A stretch of 64,000 nucleotides of DNA from Oxalobacteraceae bacterium (GTDB lineage: Bacteria; Pseudomonadota; Gammaproteobacteria; Burkholderiales; Burkholderiaceae_D). Shown here piece by piece: positions 24,428-33,233 of the stretch (position 1 is its first letter; the number at the start of each line of letters is the position of its first letter). The stretch spans positions 62,001 to 126,000 of the forward strand of contig JANXTY010000047.1 of the NCBI GenBank assembly GCA_025352145.1. The letters are read 5' to 3'. The translations under genes were made by a program, and so were the position numbers. The notes below the pieces were generated by a model that did no database searches, was not told where the DNA came from, and saw only the letters and a list, made by a program, of their open reading frames with translations.

Positions 24428-25453
24428 GTGAATCCTCTTTTCCACTCTATGCGACATCGGGCCATCGTTATTTTGGCGGCATTGCTATTGCTGGTGGCGG
24501 TTAGTCTGCTTTTCGCTGGAATAAGCGGTTCCATTGCACTACCGCTATCCGACTTTCCTTCTGCCTTGAGCGAAGTCATGCGCGGTAAATCCACTACCCT
24601 CTCAGCTACGCTGCTGGACTTACGCCTTGGTCGAGCGTTGACCGCATTTGTTACCGGCGCCGCACTCGCGTTGGCCGGTGTCATGATGCAAGCGTTATTG
24701 CGCAATCCCTTAGCCGATCCGTATGTACTGGGTTTATCGGGCGGTGCCTCGGTCGGGGCATTGGCGGCGATGTTGTTCATGGGCGCGGCCTGGGTGATCG
24801 ATGCGGCTGCGTTTGGGGGTGCTGTTGCCGTATCCATGTTGCTGTATTTTTTAGCTCGCCGCGATTTGCGCAGTGGTGTGGCGGCGGAAGGGGGTGCGTC
24901 GTTGTTGCTACTGACGGGCGTGATTTTATCGTCCGGTTGCATGGCATTGGTGACGTTAATGTTATCCATTGCGCCGGACAGCCGCTTGCGTAGCATGGTG
25001 TTCTGGATGATCGGCGATTTGTCCGGTGCGCAGATGCGATGGTTGCCCTGGCTGGTGCTGGCCGGTGCATTGTTGTTTGCGTTACGCGCAGCGCGCGCGA
25101 TCAACGTGATGGCGATGCATGCCGAAGCGGCAGCCACGCTGGGTATTCGTGTAAGTGCTTTGCGGCAGGGATTATTTTTTTGTTCCGGTTTGCTCACCGC
25201 GAGTGCGGTGACGAGTGCCGGCAGCATTGGATTTATCGGATTAATCGTGCCGCATGCTTGCCGCTTTGCACTGGGGCCGGATCATCGTTTATTGCTCCCT
25301 GCTGCCACGCTTGCGGGAGGCATTTTTCTCGTATTGGCGGATACATTGGCACGCACCATACTCGCACCGCAACAACTGCCGGTCGGCGTTTTGACTGCGA
25401 TGGTTGGGGTACCGATATTCCTTATTCAACTGCATCATATTCGGCGCAAATAA
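24428..25453 (+). CDS. btuC: Cobalamin ABC transporter permease (BtuC, FecCD family)
   Basis: A 341-aa inner-membrane permease with about ten helices. Family motifs are RLGRALTAFVTGAALALAGVMMQALLRNPLADPYVLG near the N-terminus and GSIGFIGLIVPHACRFALGPDHR near residue 260. It starts with GTG preceded by ggaagg. FecCD permeases carry B12, haem or siderophores. The riboswitch, BtuB and CobO neighbours indicate corrinoids. The stop is one base from the ATPase gene start. Confidence 0.9.
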   Translation: MNPLFHSMRHRAIVILAALLLLVAVSLLFAGISGSIALPLSDFPSALSEVMRGKSTTLSATLLDLRLGRALTAFVTGAALALAGVMMQALLRNPLADPYVLGLSGGASVGALAAMLFMGAAWVIDAAAFGGAVAVSMLLYFLARRDLRSGVAAEGGASLLLLTGVILSSGCMALVTLMLSIAPDSRLRSMVFWMIGDLSGAQMRWLPWLVLAGALLFALRAARAINVMAMHAEAAATLGIRVSALRQGLFFCSGLLTASAVTSAGSIGFIGLIVPHACRFALGPDHRLLLPAATLAGGIFLVLADTLARTILAPQQLPVGVLTAMVGVPIFLIQLHHIRRK

Positions 25454-25454
25454 C

Positions 25455-26228
25455 ATGATGCGCACAAACAAATTACAACTACGCGTGGGTGATCGGGTAC
25501 TGGTCGATGGTTTGGATTGGCAGATTGAATCTGGTCAATGTTGGTGCGTGATCGGCCGGAATGGCGCAGGAAAAAGCACGCTGCTGCGAACGCTGGCAGG
25601 CTTGCGGAAGCCCGATAGCGGCAACGTTGCAATGCAAGACCGCGACTTGGCCGATTGGCCGTTGGAGATGCTGGCAAAAGAACGGGCTTTTTTGCCGCAA
25701 TCGCGGTCCGATGCTTTCGGTTATCGCGTCATTGAAACGGTACTTTCAGCGCGCCATCCTTATCATGCCGACCGTTATTGGGAAGGATCCGACGACCATC
25801 AAGCCGCCGCCGCTGCACTCCAGACGATGGATGTATCCGACCTGGCCGAACGTGATGTACGTGCGCTTTCCGGTGGCGAGCGTCAGCGCGTCGCCATCGC
25901 AGCGTTATTAGCGCAGGACACGCCATTGTTGTTGCTCGACGAGCCAGCCAATGCGCTTGATCTGGCGCATCAGGTCAGCGTGATGCACTTGTTGAGACGA
26001 TTGTGTGGCGATCAGAAAAAAACCATTGTGATGGTCGGCCATGATTTGAATCTGGCGCACAGTGTCGCTACGCATGTCTTATTGTTGATGGGCGACGGCG
26101 AGTGGCAAGCAGGCACCGTAGCGCAGACGATGCAGGCACCGATACTGAGTCGTTTTCTGGGTCATCCAATCGAAGCCATAGAGCATGGAAAACGCCTCAT
26201 TTTTCTCCCTTTAAAGGAAGCCTCATGA
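25455..26228 (+). CDS. btuD: Cobalamin ABC transporter ATPase (BtuD)
   Basis: A 257-aa ATPase with Walker A GRNGAGKST, Q-loop, signature LSGGERQRVAIA, Walker B PLLLLDEP and the switch His in VGHDLN. It starts one base after the btuC stop. Two adjacent ATGs (25455, 25458) are possible. It energises import of corrinoid through BtuC from the binding protein encoded downstream. Confidence 0.9.
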   Translation: MMRTNKLQLRVGDRVLVDGLDWQIESGQCWCVIGRNGAGKSTLLRTLAGLRKPDSGNVAMQDRDLADWPLEMLAKERAFLPQSRSDAFGYRVIETVLSARHPYHADRYWEGSDDHQAAAAALQTMDVSDLAERDVRALSGGERQRVAIAALLAQDTPLLLLDEPANALDLAHQVSVMHLLRRLCGDQKKTIVMVGHDLNLAHSVATHVLLLMGDGEWQAGTVAQTMQAPILSRFLGHPIEAIEHGKRLIFLPLKEAS

Positions 26229-26857
26229 ACGATCCCCATAGCAAAGACCTTAGCACAGCTGCCATCAACGAGCGGCATCGCGTTCGCATGGAACGCAAGA
26301 AAGAGCTGATTGACGCCAAGATCCAGCAAGCGCAACGTACCGCTGGCGTTATTGTGGTGACTACCGGCAATGGCAAGGGGAAAAGTTCCAGCGGGTTCGG
26401 CATGGTCATTCGTGCGATGGGCCACGGCATGAAAGTGGGTGTGGTGCAATTTATCAAAGGGGCGATGTCCACCGGCGAAGAAAAATTCTTGCGGCGCTTT
26501 CCAGATGAAGTCAGTTTTCATGCTATGGGTGAAGGCTACACATGGGAAACCCAGAACCGCGAGCGCGATATCGAAAAGGCTGAGGCTGCCTGGAAAAAAG
26601 GCCAGGAATTTTTGACCGATCCTAGTATCGGCTTAGTCGTGTTCGACGAACTCAACATCGCGCTAAAATTTCACTATCTCGATGTGCAGAAAGTGATTAC
26701 CGATTTGCAGGCACGGCCGGCGATGCAGCATGTGGTGATTACCGGTCGCGGTGCGCTGCCGGAACTCATTGAGATTGCCGACACGGTTACTGAAATGCAG
26801 GACGTAAAACACGCATTCAGGAGCGGGATTACGGCGCAACATGGCATCGAATGGTAA
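26225..26857 (+). CDS. cobO: Cob(I)yrinic acid a,c-diamide adenosyltransferase (CobO/BtuR)
   Basis: This enzyme transfers adenosine from ATP to cob(I)alamin or cobinamide to make the coenzyme form. The 210-aa product has a basic N-terminal helix, the P-loop TGNGKGKSSSGFG, VQFIKG, GEGYTWETQNRERD, VVFDELNIAL and VVITGRGAL, all CobA/CobO hallmarks. The ATG overlaps the btuD stop (ATGA) and follows aaaggaagcctc, so translation is coupled. In this operon it would adenosylate imported corrinoids. Confidence 0.93.
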   Translation: MNDPHSKDLSTAAINERHRVRMERKKELIDAKIQQAQRTAGVIVVTTGNGKGKSSSGFGMVIRAMGHGMKVGVVQFIKGAMSTGEEKFLRRFPDEVSFHAMGEGYTWETQNRERDIEKAEAAWKKGQEFLTDPSIGLVVFDELNIALKFHYLDVQKVITDLQARPAMQHVVITGRGALPELIEIADTVTEMQDVKHAFRSGITAQHGIEW

Positions 26858-26917
26858 TGACTGTGCAAATTATGGATTACGGCCCGATGTTGCAAGAGTG
26901 TTGCAAGAGTATCCGGT

Positions 26918-27130
26918 ATGACGCGCACGTTAGTTCTTGGCGGTGCCCGATCCGGCAACAGTGCCTTTGCAGAACAATTGGCAATCACGTCCGGTAAGCA
27001 CAGGATATAGAGCGCCCCAGCACAGGTTGGCGATGCTGAAATGCAGGTGCGAATGAATCCCCATAAGCAGCGCCGGGAAGCGACCTGGATCACCGTCGAA
27101 GAGCCACGTGCAAGGCGATACGTTGGTTGA
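26918..27130 (+). pseudogene. cobU: cobU remnant (adenosylcobinamide kinase, degraded)
   Basis: The frame starting ATG 26918 reads LVLGGARSGNSAFAEQLAI, the N-terminus of CobU/CobP, but the P-loop Lys of GGARSGKS is Asn. A TAG stop at 27008-27010 follows. In the same frame beyond it, AQVGDAEMQVR and WITVEEP match the next CobU blocks, so the stop is a nonsense mutation rather than a gene end. The frame then ends at TGA 27128 after 71 codons, where CobU should have about 180. The rest is absent. I infer loss of the cobinamide kinase/guanylyltransferase from this operon. Confidence 0.82.
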
Positions 27131-27266
27131 ACAGTACGCGCCGATCCTGTGATTATAGTGAAGCGTGTGGGCAATCTCTACCAAAGGCACTCGAACAATG
27201 GAATGGCAGAAAGAAGTGACCCAATGCAGAGGAAAATAAAGAAGAAAATAAAGAGGAAAAAATACG

Positions 27267-28211
27267 ATGAAAAAAACGATGCAAACATGGTCCTTATTAT
27301 TTTTCTTTTCGCTTTGTGGAATGATCAGTCATGCCAATGCCGCCATCCGCGTTCAAGATGACTATGGCAACACGGTACTCCTGCAAAAACCTGCGCAACG
27401 TGTTATTTCGATGTCGCCGCATGTGACTGAATTGTTGTTTGCAGCAGGTGGCAGCACGCATCTTGTCGGTGTGGTCAGTTACAGCGATTATCCAGAGGCT
27501 GCCAAATTCATTCCGCAGATCGGCGACAATCGCCAGATCGATCTGGAACGCGTGATTGCTATGAAACCCGATCTCATCGTGGTCTGGTTATACGGTAGTT
27601 CGATGCGACAGGTAGAGCAATTACAAAAACTCGGCATCCCCTTGTTTTACAGCGAGCCGCATAAACTCGACGATATCCCGGATAGCCTCATTCGCCTCGG
27701 CCGCTTATTGGGCACAGACAAAGAGGCACAACAGGCCGCGTCGGACCTGCGGCAAAAGCTGGGCGCGTTGACCAAGCAATACGCCAATCGATCGCCGGTA
27801 CGGTTGTTCTATCAGGTATGGGACAAGCCGCTATACACGCTTAATGGCCAGCATATCGTAAGCGATGCGATGCGTTTGTGTGGTGGCGAGAATATTTTTT
27901 CAAAGATGAAAGTCGCCGCCCCGAGCGTGGGTATTGAAGCGGTATTGCAAGAGAATCCCGAGGCGATTTTCGGCAGCGCAGAGAAGAGTCCCTCTGACGG
28001 TGGTATCAACATGTGGAAACGCTATCCCACACTCACCGCAGTACAGCGTGGCAATCTGTTTTTACTCGATGGCAATCTGCTCAATCGCGCCGGTCCACGC
28101 ATGATTGCGGGAGCCGCAGCTTTATGTGAAAAACTGGAGCAGGCGCGGATGAATAGAGTGAATAGAGCTGAAAATAAAACTGAAAACCGCACTGAAGTAA
28201 GCGCCAAATGA
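27267..28211 (+). CDS. btuF: Cobalamin-binding periplasmic protein (BtuF-like)
   Basis: A 314-aa class III solute-binding protein with a signal peptide (residues 1-25), an N-lobe starting IRVQDDYGNTVLLQKPAQRVISMSPHVTELLFAAG, a long linking helix and a C-lobe. BtuF-type residues GVVSYSDYPEAAK and AMKPDLIVVW are present. The start follows gaggaaaaaatacg. The C-terminal 25 residues are Asn/Glu/Arg-rich and look like an added tail. It feeds BtuCD with B12 captured after BtuB import. Confidence 0.9.
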   Translation: MKKTMQTWSLLFFFSLCGMISHANAAIRVQDDYGNTVLLQKPAQRVISMSPHVTELLFAAGGSTHLVGVVSYSDYPEAAKFIPQIGDNRQIDLERVIAMKPDLIVVWLYGSSMRQVEQLQKLGIPLFYSEPHKLDDIPDSLIRLGRLLGTDKEAQQAASDLRQKLGALTKQYANRSPVRLFYQVWDKPLYTLNGQHIVSDAMRLCGGENIFSKMKVAAPSVGIEAVLQENPEAIFGSAEKSPSDGGINMWKRYPTLTAVQRGNLFLLDGNLLNRAGPRMIAGAAALCEKLEQARMNRVNRAENKTENRTEVSAK

Positions 28212-28273
28212 CGTGTCAGTGATACGGTAATAATTTTATGCGTGCGATTACGTTTCACTAATCGCATCTAAGG

Positions 28274-28483
28274 GCCAGCATCCACCCAACGCAAGCAGCC
28301 CTGTCCGGTCTCCTAGCTGACGCCAGCCAAGCCTTAACCGGTTCACTTATTTCCTTGGCAACGCCGTCGGTTGAAACCACCGGCTCCGGCAAAGACACCG
28401 CCATCACCCTCGACGCCACAGTCGCAGGTCACGGCTGGTTCATCGACGCCACCCCATCGGACAAAGGTGCAACACGGCTTTTA
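28274..28483 (+). pseudogene. Fragment of a large exported repeat-protein gene
   Basis: The frame (positions congruent with 28355) reads LSGLLADASQALTGSLISL and then TLDATVAGHGWFIDATPSD. The latter closely resembles the segment before the metalloprotease-like part of giant RTX or Ig-repeat exoproteins in Burkholderiales. No start codon, ribosome binding site or continuation exists. The homology stops just before the hipA end on the opposite strand. I infer a relic left by deletion or by insertion of the hipBA module. Confidence 0.6.
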
Positions 28484-29818
28484 TTCCAATCGATGTTTTT
28501 TTTTAATCGCCAAAGAGTTTTCTTCATCTCCGTAACGATTCGTTTTTTTAACCGATGACTTCACATCAGACAATTTCATCTCTTCCAGCACTTCCTTCGT
28601 ATTGCCTATGCGCTTTTTGGCCCCTTCAGTGATATCCGTTTTTCCGCAGCTCCACTCAAGCATCATGCGTTTACCTGTTTCACGGAAAAATGGATATTTC
28701 TCCATCATCTGCACCAGGAGTGGGAAAACCTTGTCGATGCCTTTCACGATGGCGCGCTCTGCTTCGTCTACCTCTCTTTTTGTGAGTGAGAGACGACTCG
28801 ACGCAAACTGCCGCAGGGTCTTTCCCATCCACCACATCTTTTTACCTTGCAGCGTCAGTGCAGGCATATCGTCTATGTTGGGATAAGCAGAAGTGGTCAC
28901 TACATCGTAGACGGGGGCGATCACAGCATCGTCGGGGGAGCTGTAAGTCAAGGCAAAGTTTTTGAGATGGGCATCACCGTTGTGTAGTGCGTAGTTCAGC
29001 AGCAGCAGACGATATAGCTGATTCGCACTTTCTTGCCGATTCTGCGGTGAGACATATTCAGTATGAAGTTGGGCGATCTCTTCCAGCGAGGCTTTATATT
29101 TATTGACAGGATCTAATGCTTTGATCGAGCAAAAATCTTCGACGGCAATATGTACACCATCACGTCGATCAAAACGCGCTACCGCAAGAACCTGGCCGTC
29201 TTCCGATAAAGCCGTTTCAGGCACGTTCAAGTCTGCTGCACGAGCCACTTCCAAACAAAGGTATTCATTGATTGCCAACCCCACCAAACTCGCCCTATTG
29301 TCGGTACCTGGCACCCCAGTTTTCAAGATAAAATCGCCAGTCCATACTGTGGCTTTGTCGCCTTCTTTCATCGCCTTGGGCATCACGCCCGATATACCCT
29401 CTAGCACACCTTCGTTCAGGTAATCAAGTAAGCGCGCTTGAGAATCAGGGCTAGACAGTATCTGCGCCATATCCAGATTTTGCACAGTATTTAATAGTGG
29501 CATTCCGCTTGGCACCACCCGCACCCGGCCTATACTTAATTTACCGGTCAACGCCAGCAGACCCCAATCGCTGACATCTGCATGCGGCCCCAGCCTTTGG
29601 CGGATCACTTCTTTCTTGTAACCCTCGGGTAAGTTTTGCTGGAAAAATGGAAACAAGCCGCGCTGCCAAACGTAACTCTCCGCCCGCACTGGCATAGTTA
29701 ACGACACCAGATAGGCGCTGGGGGTATCTGGTAGATAGCTAAACACATAGCGATCACCCTCGTCGCTTAGCCAGCCGACATGTTGATCAAGTACATAGAC
29801 ATCAAGCCGTTGCGTCAT
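28481..29818 (-). CDS. hipA: HipA-family serine/threonine kinase toxin
   Basis: A 445-aa type II toxin kinase. The N-terminal HipA_N region (VYVLDQHVGWLSDEGDRY, PFFQQNLPEG) precedes the kinase domain. Key motifs are LEGISGVMPK (ATP-binding P-loop), NGDAHLKNFAL (catalytic Asp), and PVYDVVTTSAY (Mg-binding Asp). E. coli HipA phosphorylates glutamyl-tRNA synthetase, but the target here is unknown. All catalytic motifs look intact. The start overlaps the antitoxin stop by four bases. The gene sits beside a broken exoprotein fragment, consistent with an acquired module. Confidence 0.9.
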   Translation of the reverse strand: MTQRLDVYVLDQHVGWLSDEGDRYVFSYLPDTPSAYLVSLTMPVRAESYVWQRGLFPFFQQNLPEGYKKEVIRQRLGPHADVSDWGLLALTGKLSIGRVRVVPSGMPLLNTVQNLDMAQILSSPDSQARLLDYLNEGVLEGISGVMPKAMKEGDKATVWTGDFILKTGVPGTDNRASLVGLAINEYLCLEVARAADLNVPETALSEDGQVLAVARFDRRDGVHIAVEDFCSIKALDPVNKYKASLEEIAQLHTEYVSPQNRQESANQLYRLLLLNYALHNGDAHLKNFALTYSSPDDAVIAPVYDVVTTSAYPNIDDMPALTLQGKKMWWMGKTLRQFASSRLSLTKREVDEAERAIVKGIDKVFPLLVQMMEKYPFFRETGKRMMLEWSCGKTDITEGAKKRIGNTKEVLEEMKLSDVKSSVKKTNRYGDEENSLAIKKKHRLE

Positions 29819-30249
29819 TTCGTCTCATCCTTTTTTTGAGCATGACGTACCCGCTGTCTTGTCTGTGCGAATTCCTTAGTGGTTTCAGCTGAGCTTAATT
29901 TTGTCGGCTTCAGCGCATTACCCGCAAGTCGTTCGTTCGATCTTTTGATGGCATCCATTTTTTTGGTGCTCGCGGCCAAGACTTTTTGACGCGCATAACC
30001 CGTTCGTGCGTTTTCGGTATTGATATCATCCAAGGTACGCCGTTGTCCTGCGGATCTTGGCTGTAACTCCAGCCCTACTGCCGCAAACAACTGCAATAAC
30101 TTCACCACACCAATTTCAGGCAAGCTGCCGCGTTCCAATCCAGAAATGGTAGACAGGCTCACGCCAGTGCGGCTGGCCAGCTCACTCTGTGTAAGCATTT
30201 GCCGTATGCGCGCCTCTTTCAAGGATAAGCCAAGTTCAAAAATACTCAT
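29815..30249 (-). CDS. hipB: HipB-like antitoxin, XRE-family regulator
   Basis: A 144-aa protein. The N-terminal helix-turn-helix (RQMLTQSELASRTGVSLSTISGLERG) is typical of XRE/HipB, followed by LLQLFAAVGLELQ. A basic, Lys/Thr-rich C-terminal tail of about 70 residues is longer than in E. coli HipB (88 aa). The antitoxin precedes and overlaps the toxin gene, so the pair is coupled and should be autorepressed. The start at 30249 (MSIFELG) was preferred to a TTG/ATG cluster just upstream. The upstream 170 bases are AT-rich and probably hold the operator. Confidence 0.87.
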   Translation of the reverse strand: MSIFELGLSLKEARIRQMLTQSELASRTGVSLSTISGLERGSLPEIGVVKLLQLFAAVGLELQPRSAGQRRTLDDINTENARTGYARQKVLAASTKKMDAIKRSNERLAGNALKPTKLSSAETTKEFAQTRQRVRHAQKKDETK

Positions 30250-30421
30250 CAATAGTAGCAATCAAGGTTTTATTTAAAAAAAAACTATAACATGCAAAAT
30301 ACAACTACTTATAAAAATTAAATAGCAGGTAATTTTATTGTCTATGATTCTTGACTCACAGCCGAGTGATCAATAGGGTCGGGTTGAATTGTGCGACACG
30401 AAGTCATAGCGAACAACGCCA

Positions 30422-30748
30422 CTAAAAAATGCCTAACCGTAAAGCAGTGAAGCACACCATGCCTAGCACCATTGTTTGCAGCATGTCCCGTTTCACCAAA
30501 TAAAACAGGAGAGCAGCTAGAGCGGCCATGAGTTTGTCGTTACTCCAATTGAGGTGTAACTGGCCATTGGCGAGCAATAAATCGGGAACAATAATGGCTG
30601 TTAGTACACAAGCTGGCGCGTAGCGCAACGCATTTTGTAGGCGTTTTGGGAGGGTGACATGACGCCCAACGACCCACAACGAGCACCGTGTTAACAGCGT
30701 GGCGACGACCAGTGCCGCGATCGCTAATCCGGTTTCTCCTTCGCTCAT
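30422..30748 (-). CDS. azlD: AzlD-family branched-chain amino-acid exporter subunit
   Basis: A 108-aa membrane protein with four helices and the AzlD pattern (LLTRCSLWVVG, PKRLQNALRYAPACVLTAIIVP). With AzlC it exports branched-chain amino acids or similar compounds. The start at 30748 overlaps the azlC stop by four bases (ATGA); an in-frame ATG 21 bases earlier is less likely. Confidence 0.87.
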   Translation of the reverse strand: MSEGETGLAIAALVVATLLTRCSLWVVGRHVTLPKRLQNALRYAPACVLTAIIVPDLLLANGQLHLNWSNDKLMAALAALLFYLVKRDMLQTMVLGMVCFTALRLGIF

Positions 30749-31503
30749 GGGCTGCGTCTTTCGGACCATTCATCCATTGCCAAGGCGGTTATCATTCCCG
30801 CAATGACCGCTGCTAGCAGGCCAAGTTTGTAAGGCCAGCTGGCGCCCGCAAGCGCCATCGCTCCCGCCATGGCAACGCCGCAAAGTGCGGCACGGTTGGC
30901 CACTAACGGCACGGTGATGCAGAGAATGGCTAATGTTCCGGCAAAGCCAAGCCCCCATTGCTCGGGGATTTGATGCCCAAGAAAAATCCCGGCAATTGAA
31001 CCGATCTCCCACGCTAGCCAGTTGGGAATAAGAAGACCTGTCAAATAAGATGCCTTTTCGGGGGCGGGCTTTTCGTCTGGATAGCGCTGGAGAAATAAGC
31101 CAGTAGATAGGTCACCGCACCAAAAGCCCAATAGCAAGCGTTTCCGCCATTTCAAATGGATAAAATGGGGTGCCATCACGGCAGAGAAAATCACAAAACG
31201 TAAATTGACCACTAACGCAGTTACAAAAATCATCCACACCGGCGCGTGCGCGGCGATCAATGGCAAAGACGCTAATTGTGCTGAACCTGCAAATACGAGC
31301 ATGGTCATTGCAAGCGCTTGTGTCAGCGATAGATGGGCTTTGATCATGGCAATGCCCACCACCATGCCCCACGCGGCAACGCCGAACAAAGTGGGGAAAG
31401 TTGCTTTGATCCCGTCACGAAAAGCCGCGCTGTTACGCTCTGGTAGTGGTAATTCCGGTGGAATATTTCGATTGTCGGTCGAGGTTGCGTCACTGATGCT
31501 CAT
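30745..31503 (-). CDS. azlC: AzlC-family transporter permease
   Basis: A 252-aa inner-membrane protein. A polar N-terminus precedes the AzlC signature (GIKATFPTLFGVAAWGMVVG, MTMLVFAGSAQLASLPLI) and seven or so helices. It partners AzlD, encoded next with overlapping ends. Its start overlaps the MFS gene stop by four bases, so the three transporter genes form one coupled unit. The substrate is likely amino acids, by family. Confidence 0.9.
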   Translation of the reverse strand: MSISDATSTDNRNIPPELPLPERNSAAFRDGIKATFPTLFGVAAWGMVVGIAMIKAHLSLTQALAMTMLVFAGSAQLASLPLIAAHAPVWMIFVTALVVNLRFVIFSAVMAPHFIHLKWRKRLLLGFWCGDLSTGLFLQRYPDEKPAPEKASYLTGLLIPNWLAWEIGSIAGIFLGHQIPEQWGLGFAGTLAILCITVPLVANRAALCGVAMAGAMALAGASWPYKLGLLAAVIAGMITALAMDEWSERRSP

Positions 31504-32699
31504 GTTCTTTTTTTTCCGCGATGGATTGCCAAAATCCAGATTGCCAGGCCTACGGTAGCAATAAACGGAATCGCCATTTTATTGAGACTTGCCCAGCTGT
31601 TAGATGACACTAGTATGCCAGATGAGAATGAGGAGATAACCATGACACTGGACACTAAAAAATCATTCATTCCCTGCGCTTTGGCTTTTTCTGACGGAGC
31701 GTAGGTGGTGGTCAGCAAAGTAGTACTGCCGATGTAGAGAAAATTCCAGCCTACTCCGAGTAACACCAACGCCCACCAGAATTGGGCCAGCTGTGTTCCT
31801 GCAATGGCAATTGCCGTACACAACAGCATCAGCATTGCGCCGATACCCATGATGGGCAATACGCCAAAACGTTTGATCCATCCTCCTGTAACAAAAGACG
31901 GCAGAAACATGCCGATCACATGCCATTCAAGAATAAAGGCGATGTTGTTGTAGGGATAGCCGCATACCTGCAACGCCAGCGGTGTGGCTGTCATCAAAAA
32001 ACCCATTACGCCAAAGCCGATCATGGCGCTCAGTACCGCCAGCAGGAAGGTGGGTTGACATACGATGATCCCCAGCGGGCGAGTCGTTCCGTGCATTTCT
32101 TCCTCGGTTTGCGGTGGAAGCTTCAACATCTGGATTAGCAATAAGGACAGTACGGCCAATATCGCCATCATCGCAAAGGAACCGGTAAATAGCACCGGGA
32201 ATAGGTCGCGTGTCAATTTCGACGTTTCGGGGCCGACAATGCCGCCAACCAAGCCTCCAGCCAGTACCAAGGAAATAGCACGCGTCTTGAATTCCGGGTC
32301 GTAGGCGTCAGCTGCATCCGCAGCGGCGAAACGGTAATAACCACCGACGGCGTTATAAATCCCTGTAAGGAAAGTCCCGCAACACAACAGTACAAAGGAT
32401 GCGGCCCACATTGCATACATTGCGACGAGCGCCCCAGCTAGGGCACAAAGGCCGCCAAAGGTAAACCCCGCTCGGCGACCGAAGCGCCGCATCATGAGGG
32501 AGGCGGGCATCGTTGAAAGCGCTGATCCCAAAAGGAAGAAGGTAATCGGAAGTGTCGCCAAAGATTTATCGGTTGCCAACGCAGCCCCAGCCAATGCCGT
32601 CACTGCGACCACCGTGATGTTGTTGGTGAGAAGAAGTGCCTGGCAGGAGGCTAGCAAACCTACCATTTTTTTTGCGGAGGAAGGCATTTTTTCATGCAT
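31500..32699 (-). CDS. Major facilitator superfamily transporter
   Basis: A 399-aa, 12-helix MFS protein. The loop between helices 2 and 3 carries the MFS motif as RRFGRRAGFTFGG. Helix 1 has LLTNNITVVAVTALAG. It resembles the YfcJ/arsenite- or drug-efflux-like MFS group, but no substrate can be assigned. It is the first gene of the MFS-azlC-azlD unit. The start is the first ATG at 32699; an alternative lies four codons inside. Confidence 0.85.
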   Translation of the reverse strand: MHEKMPSSAKKMVGLLASCQALLLTNNITVVAVTALAGAALATDKSLATLPITFFLLGSALSTMPASLMMRRFGRRAGFTFGGLCALAGALVAMYAMWAASFVLLCCGTFLTGIYNAVGGYYRFAAADAADAYDPEFKTRAISLVLAGGLVGGIVGPETSKLTRDLFPVLFTGSFAMMAILAVLSLLLIQMLKLPPQTEEEMHGTTRPLGIIVCQPTFLLAVLSAMIGFGVMGFLMTATPLALQVCGYPYNNIAFILEWHVIGMFLPSFVTGGWIKRFGVLPIMGIGAMLMLLCTAIAIAGTQLAQFWWALVLLGVGWNFLYIGSTTLLTTTYAPSEKAKAQGMNDFLVSSVMVISSFSSGILVSSNSWASLNKMAIPFIATVGLAIWILAIHRGKKRT

Positions 32700-32870
32700 G
32701 CAGGACAGGCACCGGCCCTTCTGCTTGTGCGCATCGAGTGATTAACGCACCATTTTACCGATGAATTACCTGTGGAATATTCCCATTTGCCTGAATCCGT
32801 TAAAATTAACGTTTCGCAAGATTGTATTGCCGCCTATTGCAAGCGGTGGTAACCATTGAATGGATAAGAC

Positions 32871-33071
32871 ATGAGTAATGTGAAACAAGTGATAGAGGTC
32901 GTTGAACTGGGGGGCGAAGACCTGCCTGCCTATTGTCCTAATAACGCAATGCCGCTTTGGTCATCCCATCCCAGGATTTTCCTTGATCTTGGCCATCACA
33001 CTGATGTGAAATGTCCGTACTGCGGCACGTCATACCGGCTCAAGCCGGGCGCGGTGGTTAAAGCACATTAG
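32871..33071 (+). CDS. Zinc-finger domain protein (zf-CHCC, NDUFS6-like)
   Basis: A 66-aa protein with the zf-CHCC pattern: AYCPNNAMPLWSSHPRIFLDL, then VKCPYCGTSYRL. One Cys, one His and a CxxC pair would bind zinc. Homologues occur in most Burkholderiales and resemble the C-terminal part of complex I accessory subunit NDUFS6. The bacterial role is not established. It is transcribed away from the MFS operon. Confidence 0.85.
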   Translation: MSNVKQVIEVVELGGEDLPAYCPNNAMPLWSSHPRIFLDLGHHTDVKCPYCGTSYRLKPGAVVKAH

Positions 33072-33233
33072 GACGCTTTTATCTTTTACGTCACGCAATC
33101 TCGTTTGGGATGTTCATCATCGTTGTGCGATCGTACTTCCCCACCAAACCTTGCGTTGCTTTTGACTATGGATCGAAAGTCCTTCCCTCGTTTTCAATTT
33201 TTTCCGATCTGATTGAACAGAAAAGGAGATTTT

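Noticed and set aside
24376-25227. A 283-codon minus-strand frame opposite btuC
   Set aside because: It is a shadow of a well-supported permease gene. The predicted product is Ala/Asn/Pro-rich with no recognisable domain.
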